A stretch of 17,223 nt of DNA from Gammaproteobacteria bacterium (GTDB lineage Bacteria; Pseudomonadota; Gammaproteobacteria; UBA6429; Thiohalophilaceae): contig JAUVGM010000007.1 of NCBI GenBank assembly GCA_030593785.1, forward strand, positions 1 to 17,223, written 5' to 3'. Below are positions 5,894-13,188 of this stretch, one piece after another. Position numbers and translations under genes: made by a program. The notes below the pieces were generated by a model. That model was not told where the DNA came from. It saw only the letters and a list, made by a program, of their open reading frames with translations, and searched no databases. Position 1 is the stretch's first letter, and each line of letters begins with the position of its first letter.

Positions 5894-6580
5894 TTAATAC
5901 CTTAACTGTAAGGCTTTGCATAAGAATCTCATGTAAGGTTCAGCATCAGTAAAACGTTTTACCACTTCTTGCTTAAAGTTTTTTCCAAGCATACTCTTTT
6001 CACTAAAATGTGATATTGCAATAAAATCTTTACGTTTAAGATCTTCTATCAGTGGATGTTCTTTGTCATAACCACGCGGTCCATTTTTTAGCGACTCACC
6101 ACTTAAATCAAAATATTTTCTGAAATTTTTATCATTAATCGCAGCCAACCAGATTTTATCTTTCTCAACAATGGCATCACGTATCTTGCCTAATGTAGAT
6201 AAGTCCGGTCGCCAAATACCCACACCGACAAAACATTCACCAGGTTCTACATGCACATAAAAACCAGGAGCATGAACATCTCTCCCCATCTCATGCCGAA
6301 ACTGAATACCAATATTGGTTTTATAGGGAGACTTATCTCTACTAAAACGAACATCTCGATGAACACGCATTAATGAACCACCCACTTTTTTTGCTATAGC
6401 AAGAAAATGTGGTGACAGATGAGTAATGTCATTTTCCATGTCATCAATAAAGTTTAATGCTGGAGTGCGAATTAAGTCTTCATAGTCGGATTTGTTTTCA
6501 TGGAACCAGTCACGCGTATTATTTTCTTCAAGTTTTTTTAAAAAAGACATTCCTTCTTTTGTAAAATAGGGGGTGGTCAT
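5894..6580 (-). CDS. DUF2461 (TIGR02453) family protein
   Basis: The 228-residue soluble protein opens with YFTKEGMSFLKKLEENNTRDWFHENKSDYE, followed by a RVHRDVRFSRDKSPYKTNIG block and a PGFYVHVEPGECFVGVGIWRP block. These are the hallmark stretches of the DUF2461/TIGR02453 family, and the length is normal. The conserved Asn-Asn-Arg-Asp-Trp-Phe and Arg-Phe-Ser-Arg-Asp-Lys-Ser-Pro-Tyr-Lys-Thr motifs probably line an active or binding site, but no reaction has been assigned to the family. An AAGGAT Shine-Dalgarno precedes the ATG. The upstream lipoprotein gene ends 27 bp before it on the same strand, so co-transcription is likely. The downstream side is closed by a bidirectional terminator. Confidence 0.88.
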   Translation of the reverse strand: MTTPYFTKEGMSFLKKLEENNTRDWFHENKSDYEDLIRTPALNFIDDMENDITHLSPHFLAIAKKVGGSLMRVHRDVRFSRDKSPYKTNIGIQFRHEMGRDVHAPGFYVHVEPGECFVGVGIWRPDLSTLGKIRDAIVEKDKIWLAAINDKNFRKYFDLSGESLKNGPRGYDKEHPLIEDLKRKDFIAISHFSEKSMLGKNFKQEVVKRFTDAEPYMRFLCKALQLRY

Positions 6581-6607
6581 AATGCTATCCTTGCTAATCG
6601 CTATTCA

Positions 6608-7180
6608 TCATAATTTATTAATTAATATCAAATCACCCAGTGCAGATTTCATTTCTTCAAGCGTTAACGGTTCAATTTCATGTGGATCGTTCCAATGGCC
6701 ACAGACTAATTGTTTTACATCTTTTTGTTGATTCGAGTGTAAACTTATAATAGTTGCATACATAACAATACTGGGACCACCATCATCGCTGGCATACCTT
6801 GTTTTAATTAATCCCGATTTTTGTCCATAATTACTCATTACGTTCCTGATGTTCAGTCTAGAATAATCTCTTTCCCCTTCAATGATATTGGTTACTTTAA
6901 ATTCACCTGGCAGTATTTCTTGTTGATGTGACGCTTCCTTATTTACATATATCATGCAATGAGGTTCATAAATATCAACAGTATTATAATTTTTAAGTGG
7001 AGCAACTTTACCGTTAGCGATATAAATAAAAGAGCGATCTTTGGGAATGATCAGTTTTTGCGTAAGGCGTAATGTTGAGCCAACAGGTAAAAGCGCCTTA
7101 ACGTTCATTGGGTTTTTAACCTGCGGTAAACTGCAGGATGTGGTTAATAAAACTAAAAAAAGCGTAATTACTTTATTCAT
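6608..7180 (-). CDS. Predicted lipoprotein of unknown function
   Basis: This 190-residue exported protein has a short signal peptide (MNKVITLFLVLLTTSC) with a lipobox-like LTTSC. Cys 16 would be the lipidated residue, and the +2 Ser does not suggest inner-membrane retention. The mature part is beta-rich and polar, with a stretch LPVGSTLRLTQKLIIPKDRSFIYIANG that recalls small proteins of unknown function seen in other gammaproteobacteria. One disulfide is possible between C75 and C160. I do not recognise a domain. A good AAGGAG Shine-Dalgarno lies before the ATG. It is the first gene of a likely pair with the DUF2461 protein. It is separated from the LpxR-like gene upstream by about 95 bp that hold a possible terminator. 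Confidence 0.72.
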   Translation of the reverse strand: MNKVITLFLVLLTTSCSLPQVKNPMNVKALLPVGSTLRLTQKLIIPKDRSFIYIANGKVAPLKNYNTVDIYEPHCMIYVNKEASHQQEILPGEFKVTNIIEGERDYSRLNIRNVMSNYGQKSGLIKTRYASDDGGPSIVMYATIISLHSNQQKDVKQLVCGHWNDPHEIEPLTLEEMKSALGDLILINKL

Positions 7181-7239
7181 AGCAGGCTCCTTATCACATT
7201 ATCTTACTCAGCTAAATCATGCGCCTAATTAGAAAGTAT

Positions 7240-7272
7240 AAAAAGAACAAAGTTCACATTAATTCATTGTTC
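7240..7272 (-). terminator. Weak candidate terminator after the LpxR-like gene
   Basis: Read on the minus strand, GAACAA (7272-7267) pairs with TTGTTC (7250-7245) across a 16-base loop and is followed by TTTTT. It lies a few bases past the LpxR-like stop codon. The stem is short, so this is tentative. Confidence 0.4.
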
Positions 7273-7275
7273 AGC

Positions 7276-8325
7276 TTATAAAGCATAAGAAATATTAATC
7301 GCACCAAAATTCGTTTCATCTTTCTGCGTTTTAAATTCTTTAGTTCGAATCATATTGCTGATAGAAAAACGCAGACTTCCTGCCAGGTAAACAAAGCCAT
7401 ATTGAAAGTCTCCAACAAAAGGGTTTTTGTCTACGCTGTGACTATCAGTGAAAGAGTTTCCATCAAGGAAAATATTTCTAGCAACCGCACGCCCTTCGAT
7501 ACCCGCAAAAAAGTACCAGCTATTTTGACTCTTAGGTCTGAATAATGACAAGCCGGGGAAACCCGGACGAATATTCGGTGGTGCTAAATCACCATCGAGA
7601 TGTGTTCCAAAACGAAACATGACACCTGCTGCGGCATAAGTGTAAACGTTACCTAATGCCAGGTTAATATGCGGTGTCATACCATAATCGAATGAACCAA
7701 CCGGATTTACTTCCCGCCAAAATCGACTATATGAAATCCCTATAGCTAACTCATCATTTAACTGATTATCCCAACCTTTGGGACTGGCTATGCCAATTAA
7801 ATTATGAAAACCCGTCTGTGTTTCTTCTGCCTGAGCACTTGGACCAACAATACCTAATGTAAGTTCGATTAAATTACCTGTGGCAACATTATTTTTCCTT
7901 GAAACACTCGAGAGCATCGCAGCACTCAAATACAAATATCCCGCATAGGGTCTGTCATCAACGACAAGTGCGGTTGCCTCAGTATTATCCGGGGTAAAGA
8001 TCTTTTGCCCTAATCGATAATTAACACCATTAAACTCTCCATCAGTATCAAATGACCAAAGGAAGGATGCGAGATCTTCAAGCCATTGTTCACGATGCCC
8101 CATTAATGTTCTTGATAGTTCAGTTCCATGAGTATAATAACGATCACCAGATTGAGAAAAGAAATCATTTTCAAGTTGAATACTCCAGTACTCTTCCTTG
8201 ATGGTTTTCATACCACCATCAAAAGAATTTGCCACACGAACAGTACTTACGAATAAAGAAAAACAAAGTATTAGCCAAAGATATTTTTTGTCTAATCGAC
8301 TACCAGGTAATTTTTGTACATTCAT
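7276..8325 (-). CDS. LpxR-like outer-membrane lipid A deacylase (DUF2219)
   Basis: This 349-residue protein has an N-terminal signal region (hydrophobic about 14-30) and then an outer-membrane beta-barrel pattern. The family motifs are all present: WSIQLENDFFS (N53-D54), GDRYYTHGTELSRT, DDRPYAGYLYLS and TLGIVGPSAQAEETQTGFHNLIG (H174). In Salmonella LpxR, an Asn-Asp pair and a His form the calcium-dependent active site that removes the 3'-acyloxyacyl chain from lipid A at the outer leaflet. N53, D54 and H174 are the likely equivalents. Loss of acyl chains alters outer-membrane permeability. Members outside enterics are often annotated only as DUF2219, so enzymatic activity is inferred. It begins 2 bp after the symporter stop (TGA-at-ATG), implying one transcript and probable translational coupling, with no strong Shine-Dalgarno of its own. 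Confidence 0.85.
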   Translation of the reverse strand: MNVQKLPGSRLDKKYLWLILCFSLFVSTVRVANSFDGGMKTIKEEYWSIQLENDFFSQSGDRYYTHGTELSRTLMGHREQWLEDLASFLWSFDTDGEFNGVNYRLGQKIFTPDNTEATALVVDDRPYAGYLYLSAAMLSSVSRKNNVATGNLIELTLGIVGPSAQAEETQTGFHNLIGIASPKGWDNQLNDELAIGISYSRFWREVNPVGSFDYGMTPHINLALGNVYTYAAAGVMFRFGTHLDGDLAPPNIRPGFPGLSLFRPKSQNSWYFFAGIEGRAVARNIFLDGNSFTDSHSVDKNPFVGDFQYGFVYLAGSLRFSISNMIRTKEFKTQKDETNFGAINISYAL

Positions 8326-8327
8326 AT

Positions 8328-9656
8328 TCAGGTTACTTCTGGTAAGGGTTGGGTTGTCTTGGCTGGCGAAATATCGTCACCTATCCATTTATCCATTACG
8401 ACGCATGCCGTTAAATCACCACTAACATTCACAGTCGTTCGACACATATCAAGAATTCGATCTACCCCAAGAATTAAGGCAATACCCGAAGCAGGCACCC
8501 CTATACCTTGTAAAATTGTCGCAAGAATAACAATACCCACACCCGGTGTACTTGGAGAGCCAATGGATGCACCTATGGTCGTTGCAGTGAGTAACAATAA
8601 ATCACTCATACTTAACTCAATCCCAAATACCTGGGTCAAAAATACTGCAGCAATAACCTGATAAAGTGCCGTACCATCCATGTTCACAGTTGCTCCCAGT
8701 GGCACAACAAACTGAGCAATAGATTTACGCACGCCTAATTTTTCGTGTGCCGTTTTCATGGATAAAGGCATTACCGCAGCTGAACTTGAAGTAGAAAATG
8801 CCAGTAATTGCGCTTCACGAATTGCGCCTAAAAATTCTTTAGGGTTCTTACCCGAAACAAGTTTTACAATTAAAACATAAACACTTAACAAAAATAATAA
8901 ACCAAGTATTACTGTTGCCACATAAACGGACATTCCCATCACCGCATCAATACCTATACGAATGGTGACGTCGCAAAGCAAACCAAATACTGCCAGAGGT
9001 GCAATCATCATCGCCCAATTAACTATTTTTAACGTAACAGCCTGAATACTGCTCAGCAAAGCAAAAATGAGTTTGCTTTGACGTTTTTCCAGTGCCAACA
9101 TTGCTACGCCGATAAAAATGGCATAGATAACAATGGCAAACATATCTTTATCAATAAGAGATTTAAAAAGATTTGAAGGAACAAGTTGCACAATGTGTTG
9201 AGGTAATCCTATATCAACATGCTCACTTACTGCAGTAGTTACAGTTGCAGGCGTTTCGCCAACCATTGCCCGAATTAAATCAGAATCAATAAAAGTCCCT
9301 GGTTCAATTACCATTGCCAAAGTAATTCCAAGCACAACTGCGATTGTCGTGGTCATAACAAAATATGGCGTGATTCGTAAACCTACTTTCTTTAAAAATT
9401 CTGAATCACCACTAGAGGTAATACCAATAATAATGGACGACAAAACCAATGGAATAACGACCATTTGTATAACCGCTAAAAATAATTGACCCGGTAAGGC
9501 AACCCATTGAGCTATCCCATAAGCAAATGAATCAGAAACCAAGGCAAGACCGGATGGCGATAACAGCAACCCCAGTCCAACTCCCAATACCATTGCCAGT
9601 AAAACCTGCATCCAAAGATGGGTACGAATAAGTAATGGTTTTGTATTTTTTTGCAT
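8328..9656 (-). CDS. Dicarboxylate/amino acid:cation symporter (DAACS/Glt family)
   Basis: This inner-membrane transporter has 442 residues, the normal size. Signature elements occur in order: the serine-rich hairpin STSSSAAVMPLSM, the sodium-site helix ATVNMDGTALYQ, the second hairpin GSPSTPGVG, and the last helix DRILDMCRTTVNVSGD. These coordinate Na+ (or H+) and acidic substrate in the elevator-type Glt/Dct fold. Dicarboxylate or acidic amino acid uptake is the known family role; the exact substrate is not decidable. I start at the internal ATG at 9656 (MQKNTKPLLIRTHLWMQV), where relatives start. The longer frame to 9764 would overlap the divergent hydrolase gene by 13 bp and add an odd N-terminus. 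The start lacks a clear Shine-Dalgarno. The LpxR-like gene follows 2 bp later. Confidence 0.88.
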   Translation of the reverse strand: MQKNTKPLLIRTHLWMQVLLAMVLGVGLGLLLSPSGLALVSDSFAYGIAQWVALPGQLFLAVIQMVVIPLVLSSIIIGITSSGDSEFLKKVGLRITPYFVMTTTIAVVLGITLAMVIEPGTFIDSDLIRAMVGETPATVTTAVSEHVDIGLPQHIVQLVPSNLFKSLIDKDMFAIVIYAIFIGVAMLALEKRQSKLIFALLSSIQAVTLKIVNWAMMIAPLAVFGLLCDVTIRIGIDAVMGMSVYVATVILGLLFLLSVYVLIVKLVSGKNPKEFLGAIREAQLLAFSTSSSAAVMPLSMKTAHEKLGVRKSIAQFVVPLGATVNMDGTALYQVIAAVFLTQVFGIELSMSDLLLLTATTIGASIGSPSTPGVGIVILATILQGIGVPASGIALILGVDRILDMCRTTVNVSGDLTACVVMDKWIGDDISPAKTTQPLPEVT

Positions 9657-9731
9657 AGGAATGAACTTTTTTATCAGTTGATGGCTTAAAAATCGAGTAT
9701 CATCTATTACAGAGTATAAATCTAAGCCAGG

Positions 9732-9737
9732 TATAAT
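9732..9737 (+). promoter_or_regulatory. -10 box TATAAT for the alpha/beta hydrolase gene
   Basis: A consensus TATAAT lies 14 bases before the ATG at 9752, so the transcript leader would be only about 7-8 bases. A loose -35 (TTACAG, 9707-9712) is 19 bp upstream. There is no Shine-Dalgarno before the start. Confidence 0.5.
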
Positions 9738-9751
9738 CGCGAATAGAATAA

Positions 9752-10654
9752 ATGACTCAACCATACATTATTTTTGTCCCAGGGAAAAATCCCAAACCTT
9801 CACCTGAACAACACCATGCTTTGCTCTGGCGAGTTCTATTAGAAGGGGTACGTCGAGCTGAGCCTCTGATAGCTGACAACTTAAGTCAACACATTGATAA
9901 CTTTAAACTCATTGCCTGGAATTACATTTACTATCATGTAACTAAAGATATTAATCGTGATCTACCGTGGATAGATGCCCTGCTCAACCAGCATTGCCCT
10001 ACCGAACAGGATATTAAGGATGCAACTGCAACACATAAAAAATTAATTCGTTTACTTTACAGCATCGGTGACCACTTTCCTTTCCTGATAAAATTATTAC
10101 CAAGTGAACTCCAATCAATAGCTGAAGAAACTCAACGCTATTTTAAAAATAAGAATAATATTGCTTGCGATGTGCGAGAAATATTAAAACAAGAACTCCG
10201 TCCTCTTTTAGATAGTACAGAACAAGTTCTACTTATTGGCCATAGCATGGGTTCGGTTATCGCATATGATGTTTTGTGGGAACTTTCTCATATTGAAAAC
10301 CTTCCCGGCAAGATTGACTTTTTAACCATTGGTAGCCCTTTAGGGATGAATTACGTCCAACATAGACTAATGGGAAATAACTACTCAGGTAGAAAGAAAT
10401 ATCCCACCAATATTCGCAACTGGATCAATATATCAGCAGAAGGTGATGTTACCGCTCTGGATCTTATTTTCTCAGATGACTTTTCTGAAATGCGTGAGCT
10501 AAATATTATTGAATCTATCGAAGATCATTGTGAGGGAATATACAACTTCTTTCATAATGATAAAGGACTTAATTGTCACCGTTCTTACGGCTACCTGGTT
10601 AACCCTGCTGTGGGTAAAGTAATTGCAGATTGGTGGCAACACTCGAACAGTTAA
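9752..10654 (+). CDS. Alpha/beta hydrolase-fold protein
   Basis: This is a 300-residue soluble protein with no signal peptide. The nucleophile elbow is G-H-S-M-G-S (163-168), with S165 as nucleophile. A plausible acid is D232 (SAEGDVTALD) and the base is H276 (NCHRSYGY). The strand before the elbow (EQVLLIGH) and the helix after it (VIAYDVLWEL) fit the fold, and the N-terminal IIFVPGKN with its HH pair fits an oxyanion-type start. The nearest recognisable types are cytosolic esterase or lipase-like hydrolases. Substrate unknown. The gene follows a TATAAT with a very short leader and is divergent from the symporter gene. It ends at a hairpin. Confidence 0.78.
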   Translation: MTQPYIIFVPGKNPKPSPEQHHALLWRVLLEGVRRAEPLIADNLSQHIDNFKLIAWNYIYYHVTKDINRDLPWIDALLNQHCPTEQDIKDATATHKKLIRLLYSIGDHFPFLIKLLPSELQSIAEETQRYFKNKNNIACDVREILKQELRPLLDSTEQVLLIGHSMGSVIAYDVLWELSHIENLPGKIDFLTIGSPLGMNYVQHRLMGNNYSGRKKYPTNIRNWINISAEGDVTALDLIFSDDFSEMRELNIIESIEDHCEGIYNFFHNDKGLNCHRSYGYLVNPAVGKVIADWWQHSNS

Positions 10655-10659
10655 AGAGT

Positions 10660-10690
10660 TAGAGAGGGGTATTCCCTCTCTATTTCACAT
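10660..10690 (+). terminator. Hairpin after the hydrolase gene, probable terminator
   Basis: TAGAGAGGG (10660-10668) and CCCTCTCTA (10674-10682) form a perfect 9-bp stem with a 5-base loop, six bases after the stop codon. The T-tract after it is weak (TTTCACATT). The stem itself lies between two convergent genes. Confidence 0.55.
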
Positions 10691-10702
10691 TAAACAGTTA
10701 AA

Positions 10703-11101
10703 TTATTTTTTCTTCCTATTCTTACATCTATACGTTCCATCATTCCATTTTTTTGTTTCAGTTGAATAATAGCCACCAAAACATGCACCATAATAAATAG
10801 TGCCAATACTAGGAAGAGAGTATTGATTTTGCTTTACTTGTCCTGCTTTAAGAACGGTATGCTTTTGATAATATTTTCCGTTTTTTCCACATCTTCCACG
10901 TTTATATCGCTTTCCATTATTATCATGACACCAAACCACTTCAATTTTTTGTTGGCATGTATTAGTTAATGTTTGACTATCATTTCGAGAACCATATTTT
11001 GATTTATGATATCCAACTGAAATGCATTCCTTAGCATCTCCAGCAAATGAAATTTGAGTTATACCTAATAGTAAGACTAAAAAAATTATTTTGTTTTTCA
11101 T
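10703..11101 (-). CDS. Secreted Cys-rich basic protein of unknown function
   Basis: The gene encodes a short exported protein: 132 residues from the ATG at 11101, with signal peptide MKNKIIFLVLLLGITQISFA and cleavage near residue 20. I chose this start because the signal sequence begins there and GACGGA lies before it; frames further upstream add residues without purpose. The mature part is basic (many Lys, Arg, Tyr, Gly) and has six Cys (26, 49, 58, 71, 107, 126), enough for three disulfides. Stretches such as VVWCHDNNGKRYKRGRCGKNGKYYQ and GTIYYGACFGGYY show a beta-rich small domain. It ends in KNRKKK. I do not recognise the family. It could be a periplasmic inhibitor, an adhesive or a toxin-like factor, but none is shown. 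It is divergent from the b561 operon, about 170 bp away. Confidence 0.7.
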   Translation of the reverse strand: MKNKIIFLVLLLGITQISFAGDAKECISVGYHKSKYGSRNDSQTLTNTCQQKIEVVWCHDNNGKRYKRGRCGKNGKYYQKHTVLKAGQVKQNQYSLPSIGTIYYGACFGGYYSTETKKWNDGTYRCKNRKKK

Positions 11102-11197
11102 GTGTTTGTCCGTCATTAAATATTGTGTTTGGCTATATTTAACTATTCCAAGGAAATAATCCAGCATATTTTATATACAATAAAATCTCTCAGAGAC

Positions 11198-11230
11198 AAC
11201 CTGTTTTTCAGGTTCATTTCAGTTTCACCT
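11198..11230 (+). promoter_or_regulatory. Overlapping hairpins in the leader of the redox operon
   Basis: AACCTG (11198-11203) pairs perfectly with CAGGTT (11209-11214) across a TTTTT loop. The same CAGGT can also pair with ACCTG at about 11227-11231. The two pairings exclude each other. Either an operator or a switching leader RNA is possible; no known riboswitch is recognised. The gap upstream contains no confident promoter. Confidence 0.35.
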
Positions 11231-11270
11231 GATATTGTTTAGCCATCAAAGTATTCTGCTGGAGAAAATC

Positions 11271-11855
11271 ATGTCAAATAATGAAAATACCGTAAAAGTC
11301 TGGGACCCTTTTGTCCGCATATTCCACTGGACGCTTGTGCTGTCTTTTTTCATTGCTTATATAACTGAAGAAGACTTTCTCGACATCCACAGCTTTGCCG
11401 GCTACACCGTTCTGGCATTGCTCTCTTTACGTATTATTTGGGGAGTAATTGGAACACGCCATGCTCGCTTTAGTGATTTCGTCTACTCACCTAAAACGAT
11501 AAAAACATTCGTCAAAGACACCCTACTTCTAAAAGCAAAAAGGTACCTCGGCCATAACCCTGCGGGGGGTGCAATGATTATATTGATGATCATTAGTCTG
11601 CTAATAACAACGCTAACCGGTTTAGCAATTTATGGCATTGAAGAGCAGGCAGGTCCACTAGCGAGTTGGTATATACAAGGGGATAGCCTTTGGGGGGATG
11701 TCTTTGAAGAGACGCATGAGTTTTTTGCCAACTTTACTTTATTCCTTATCTTTATTCATGTTGCTGGTGTCATAGTTGAAAGCTTTATTCACAAGGAAAA
11801 TCTTGTGAAATCAATGATCGACGGCAAGAAACGTTCTGACACTGACTCACATTAA
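11271..11855 (+). CDS. Cytochrome b561 / Ni-hydrogenase b-type family protein
   Basis: This four-helix inner-membrane cytochrome has 194 residues from the ATG at 11271, which has a GGAG ribosome-binding site 6 bases before. An ORF start at 11235 would add twelve residues and lacks one. It begins KVWDPFVRIFHW, typical of the family. Heme-b ligand candidates are H19 and H40 (DIHSFAGY), with H149 (EETHEF) and H163 (FIHVAG) in the last two helices. GHNPAGG near 95-100 is the conserved cytoplasmic or interhelix motif. Such proteins carry electrons between the quinone pool and periplasmic c-type cytochromes. It is the first gene of a six-gene operon, 12 bp before the SHP gene. Known SHP clusters contain a b561-type cytochrome together with DHC, so its partner is likely the DHC/SHP pair. 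Confidence 0.9.
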   Translation: MSNNENTVKVWDPFVRIFHWTLVLSFFIAYITEEDFLDIHSFAGYTVLALLSLRIIWGVIGTRHARFSDFVYSPKTIKTFVKDTLLLKAKRYLGHNPAGGAMIILMIISLLITTLTGLAIYGIEEQAGPLASWYIQGDSLWGDVFEETHEFFANFTLFLIFIHVAGVIVESFIHKENLVKSMIDGKKRSDTDSH

Positions 11856-11867
11856 GCAGGAAATATT

Positions 11868-12281
11868 ATGAAAAAATTATTAATCAGTTTTGTTACGACA
11901 GCTTTATTAGTCACTCCAGTCTCATCTGTTTTTGCTGATGAGGCCACAGTAAACATGTTAATGAAAAGCTACCAGTCACAAGGGGCAAAGAGTGGTAATG
12001 CTTTACGCGGTGAACAGTTTTGGAATAAAACTTTTTCAGGTAAAACTCCCTTTACAGAACGGAGTTGTAAATCATGTCACAGCGCTAATCTCAAAAATAA
12101 AGGAGAGCATGTTCGCACTGGAAAAGAGTTAAAACCATTAGCACCATCGATTAATAAATTAAGCCTGACCAAGGTTAAAAAAGTAAACAAATGGTTTAAA
12201 CGAAATTGTAAATGGACAATAGGTAAAGAATGTAGCGCACAGGAAAAAGCAGATATCTTAGCTTTCATTAAGCAACAATAA
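11868..12281 (+). CDS. shp: SHP-type oxygen-binding cytochrome c (DUF1924)
   Basis: A periplasmic monoheme cytochrome of 137 residues. The signal peptide ends near FA-D (residue 23-24). The heme motif is C67-K-S-C70-H71, and W52 and the SANLKNKGEHVRTGKELKPLAPS stretch are conserved in this family. The late segment WFKRNC-x7-C (N113, C114, C122) matches SHP (sphaeroides heme protein), in which an Asn is the second axial ligand and leaves the iron on reduction, allowing O2 to bind. N113 (mature about 90) is at the place of that Asn (88 in Rhodobacter sphaeroides), and C114/C122 fit its unusual disulfide. SHP is reduced by DHC, whose gene follows here by 17 bp. Its physiological role is not settled; NO or peroxide handling has been considered. 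Identity to DUF1924 is confident, functional match to SHP is inferred. Confidence 0.9.
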   Translation: MKKLLISFVTTALLVTPVSSVFADEATVNMLMKSYQSQGAKSGNALRGEQFWNKTFSGKTPFTERSCKSCHSANLKNKGEHVRTGKELKPLAPSINKLSLTKVKKVNKWFKRNCKWTIGKECSAQEKADILAFIKQQ

Positions 12282-12298
12282 TTAATCGGAGAAGCAAA

Positions 12299-12847
12299 AT
12301 GAAATACCCCATTATTATAACCTCAATTATCTTTACCGCAGGTGTACTCACCATACCCGTGGTCTTTAGTGATGACGACAGACGTGAATATCGTCAGCGC
12401 TCAGTGGGTGTAGCACCCATTTTTTCACCAACATATAAAGAAGAATGCAGCAGTTGTCACATGGCATATCCTCCCGGGTTATTACCAGCCCGTTCATGGA
12501 AAAAAATAATGGCCGGCTTAGAGACACATTTTGGTGATAATGCAGAGCTCGATCTAGAAACATTTAAAAATATTTCTGAATTTCTTATTTCTAATAGTGC
12601 AGATGATTCAGTATATAGACGTTCACGTAAAATCATGCGTTCACTTAATGATAAAGATGTCCCCTTAAGAATCAGTAAAACACCTTATATTATTAACAAA
12701 CATGATGAAATTCCTGATAAGTTGATAAAATATAATAAAAAGGTAAATAGTCTGAGTAATTGTAGTGCTTGTCATAATAAAGCTGAACAGGGCCTGTTTA
12801 GTGAAGATGGTGTCAATATCCCCGGTTATGGGCGCTGGGACGATTGA
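12299..12847 (+). CDS. dhc: Diheme cytochrome c (DHC), electron donor to SHP
   Basis: This is a 182-residue exported diheme cytochrome with a hydrophobic N-terminal signal ending near the FSDDD stretch. Two heme motifs are seen: C50-S-S-C53-H54 and C155-S-A-C158-H159. Between them are PPGLLPARSW, then a HFGDNAEL block, and PLRISKTPYIINKHDEI, all characteristic of the DHC family that co-occurs with SHP. The tail GVNIPGYGRWDD is also typical. DHC carries two electrons from the membrane b-type cytochrome to SHP. It follows the SHP gene by 17 bp with a GGAG site just before, and is 36 bp before the PepSY gene. The order b561-SHP-DHC is the expected neighbourhood. Confidence 0.93.
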   Translation: MKYPIIITSIIFTAGVLTIPVVFSDDDRREYRQRSVGVAPIFSPTYKEECSSCHMAYPPGLLPARSWKKIMAGLETHFGDNAELDLETFKNISEFLISNSADDSVYRRSRKIMRSLNDKDVPLRISKTPYIINKHDEIPDKLIKYNKKVNSLSNCSACHNKAEQGLFSEDGVNIPGYGRWDD

Positions 12848-12883
12848 GCTTAATCAGGCTATACTTTAAAGACGGATATCATT

Positions 12884-13186
12884 ATGAAAAATAGTCTCAA
12901 ACTTTTAACACTTAGCTTACTTATTATCTTGTCCGTACCTCTTTATGCCGATGATGATAATGATGAAGCTAAGCGCCTGGTAGACTCCGGTGAGATCCTT
13001 GAGCTTGAAGTTGTTTTGCAAAAGGCACGTGAGATACAACCCGGTAAAGTTCTCGAGGTGGAACTTGAAAGAAAAAAAGGGAAAAGAATCTATGAGATTG
13101 AACTCTTGGCTCCAAACGGTACTGTTTTTGAATTAAAGTTTGATGCCAAAACAGGTAAACATTTATCAACCGAGAAAGAGGATTAA
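12884..13186 (+). CDS. Periplasmic PepSY-domain protein
   Basis: This small exported protein has 100 residues, with a signal peptide (MKNSLKLLTLSLLIILSVPLYA) cleaved near residue 22. The rest is one PepSY unit: an acidic start, LVDSGEILELEVVLQKA, then PGKVLEVELERKKGKRIYEIELLAPNG and a LKFDAKTGKHLS end. PepSY domains are found as inhibitory or sensory modules, often next to sensor kinases, and a single PepSY in the periplasm could report on or restrain the adjacent histidine kinase. It ends 2 bp before the response regulator's TTG start, so the three regulatory genes are tightly coupled. Direct binding to the kinase is inferred. Confidence 0.87.
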   Translation: MKNSLKLLTLSLLIILSVPLYADDDNDEAKRLVDSGEILELEVVLQKAREIQPGKVLEVELERKKGKRIYEIELLAPNGTVFELKFDAKTGKHLSTEKED

Positions 13187-13188
13187 TA

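Noticed and set aside
8314..8661. 115-codon plus-strand frame
   Set aside because: It lies opposite the end of the symporter gene and encodes no recognisable protein; it mirrors the coding bias of the real gene.
9657..9764. N-terminal extension of the symporter to 9764
   Set aside because: It overlaps the divergent hydrolase gene, lacks a ribosome site and adds 36 residues not usual in the family.
11102..11167. N-terminal extension of the secreted Cys-rich protein
   Set aside because: It would place 22 residues before the signal peptide, which normally starts the protein.
12830..12875. GATTGAGCTTAATC near-palindrome after the DHC gene as an intra-operon terminator
   Set aside because: The arms are mismatched and there is no T-run; the PepSY gene follows in 36 bp, so read-through is expected.
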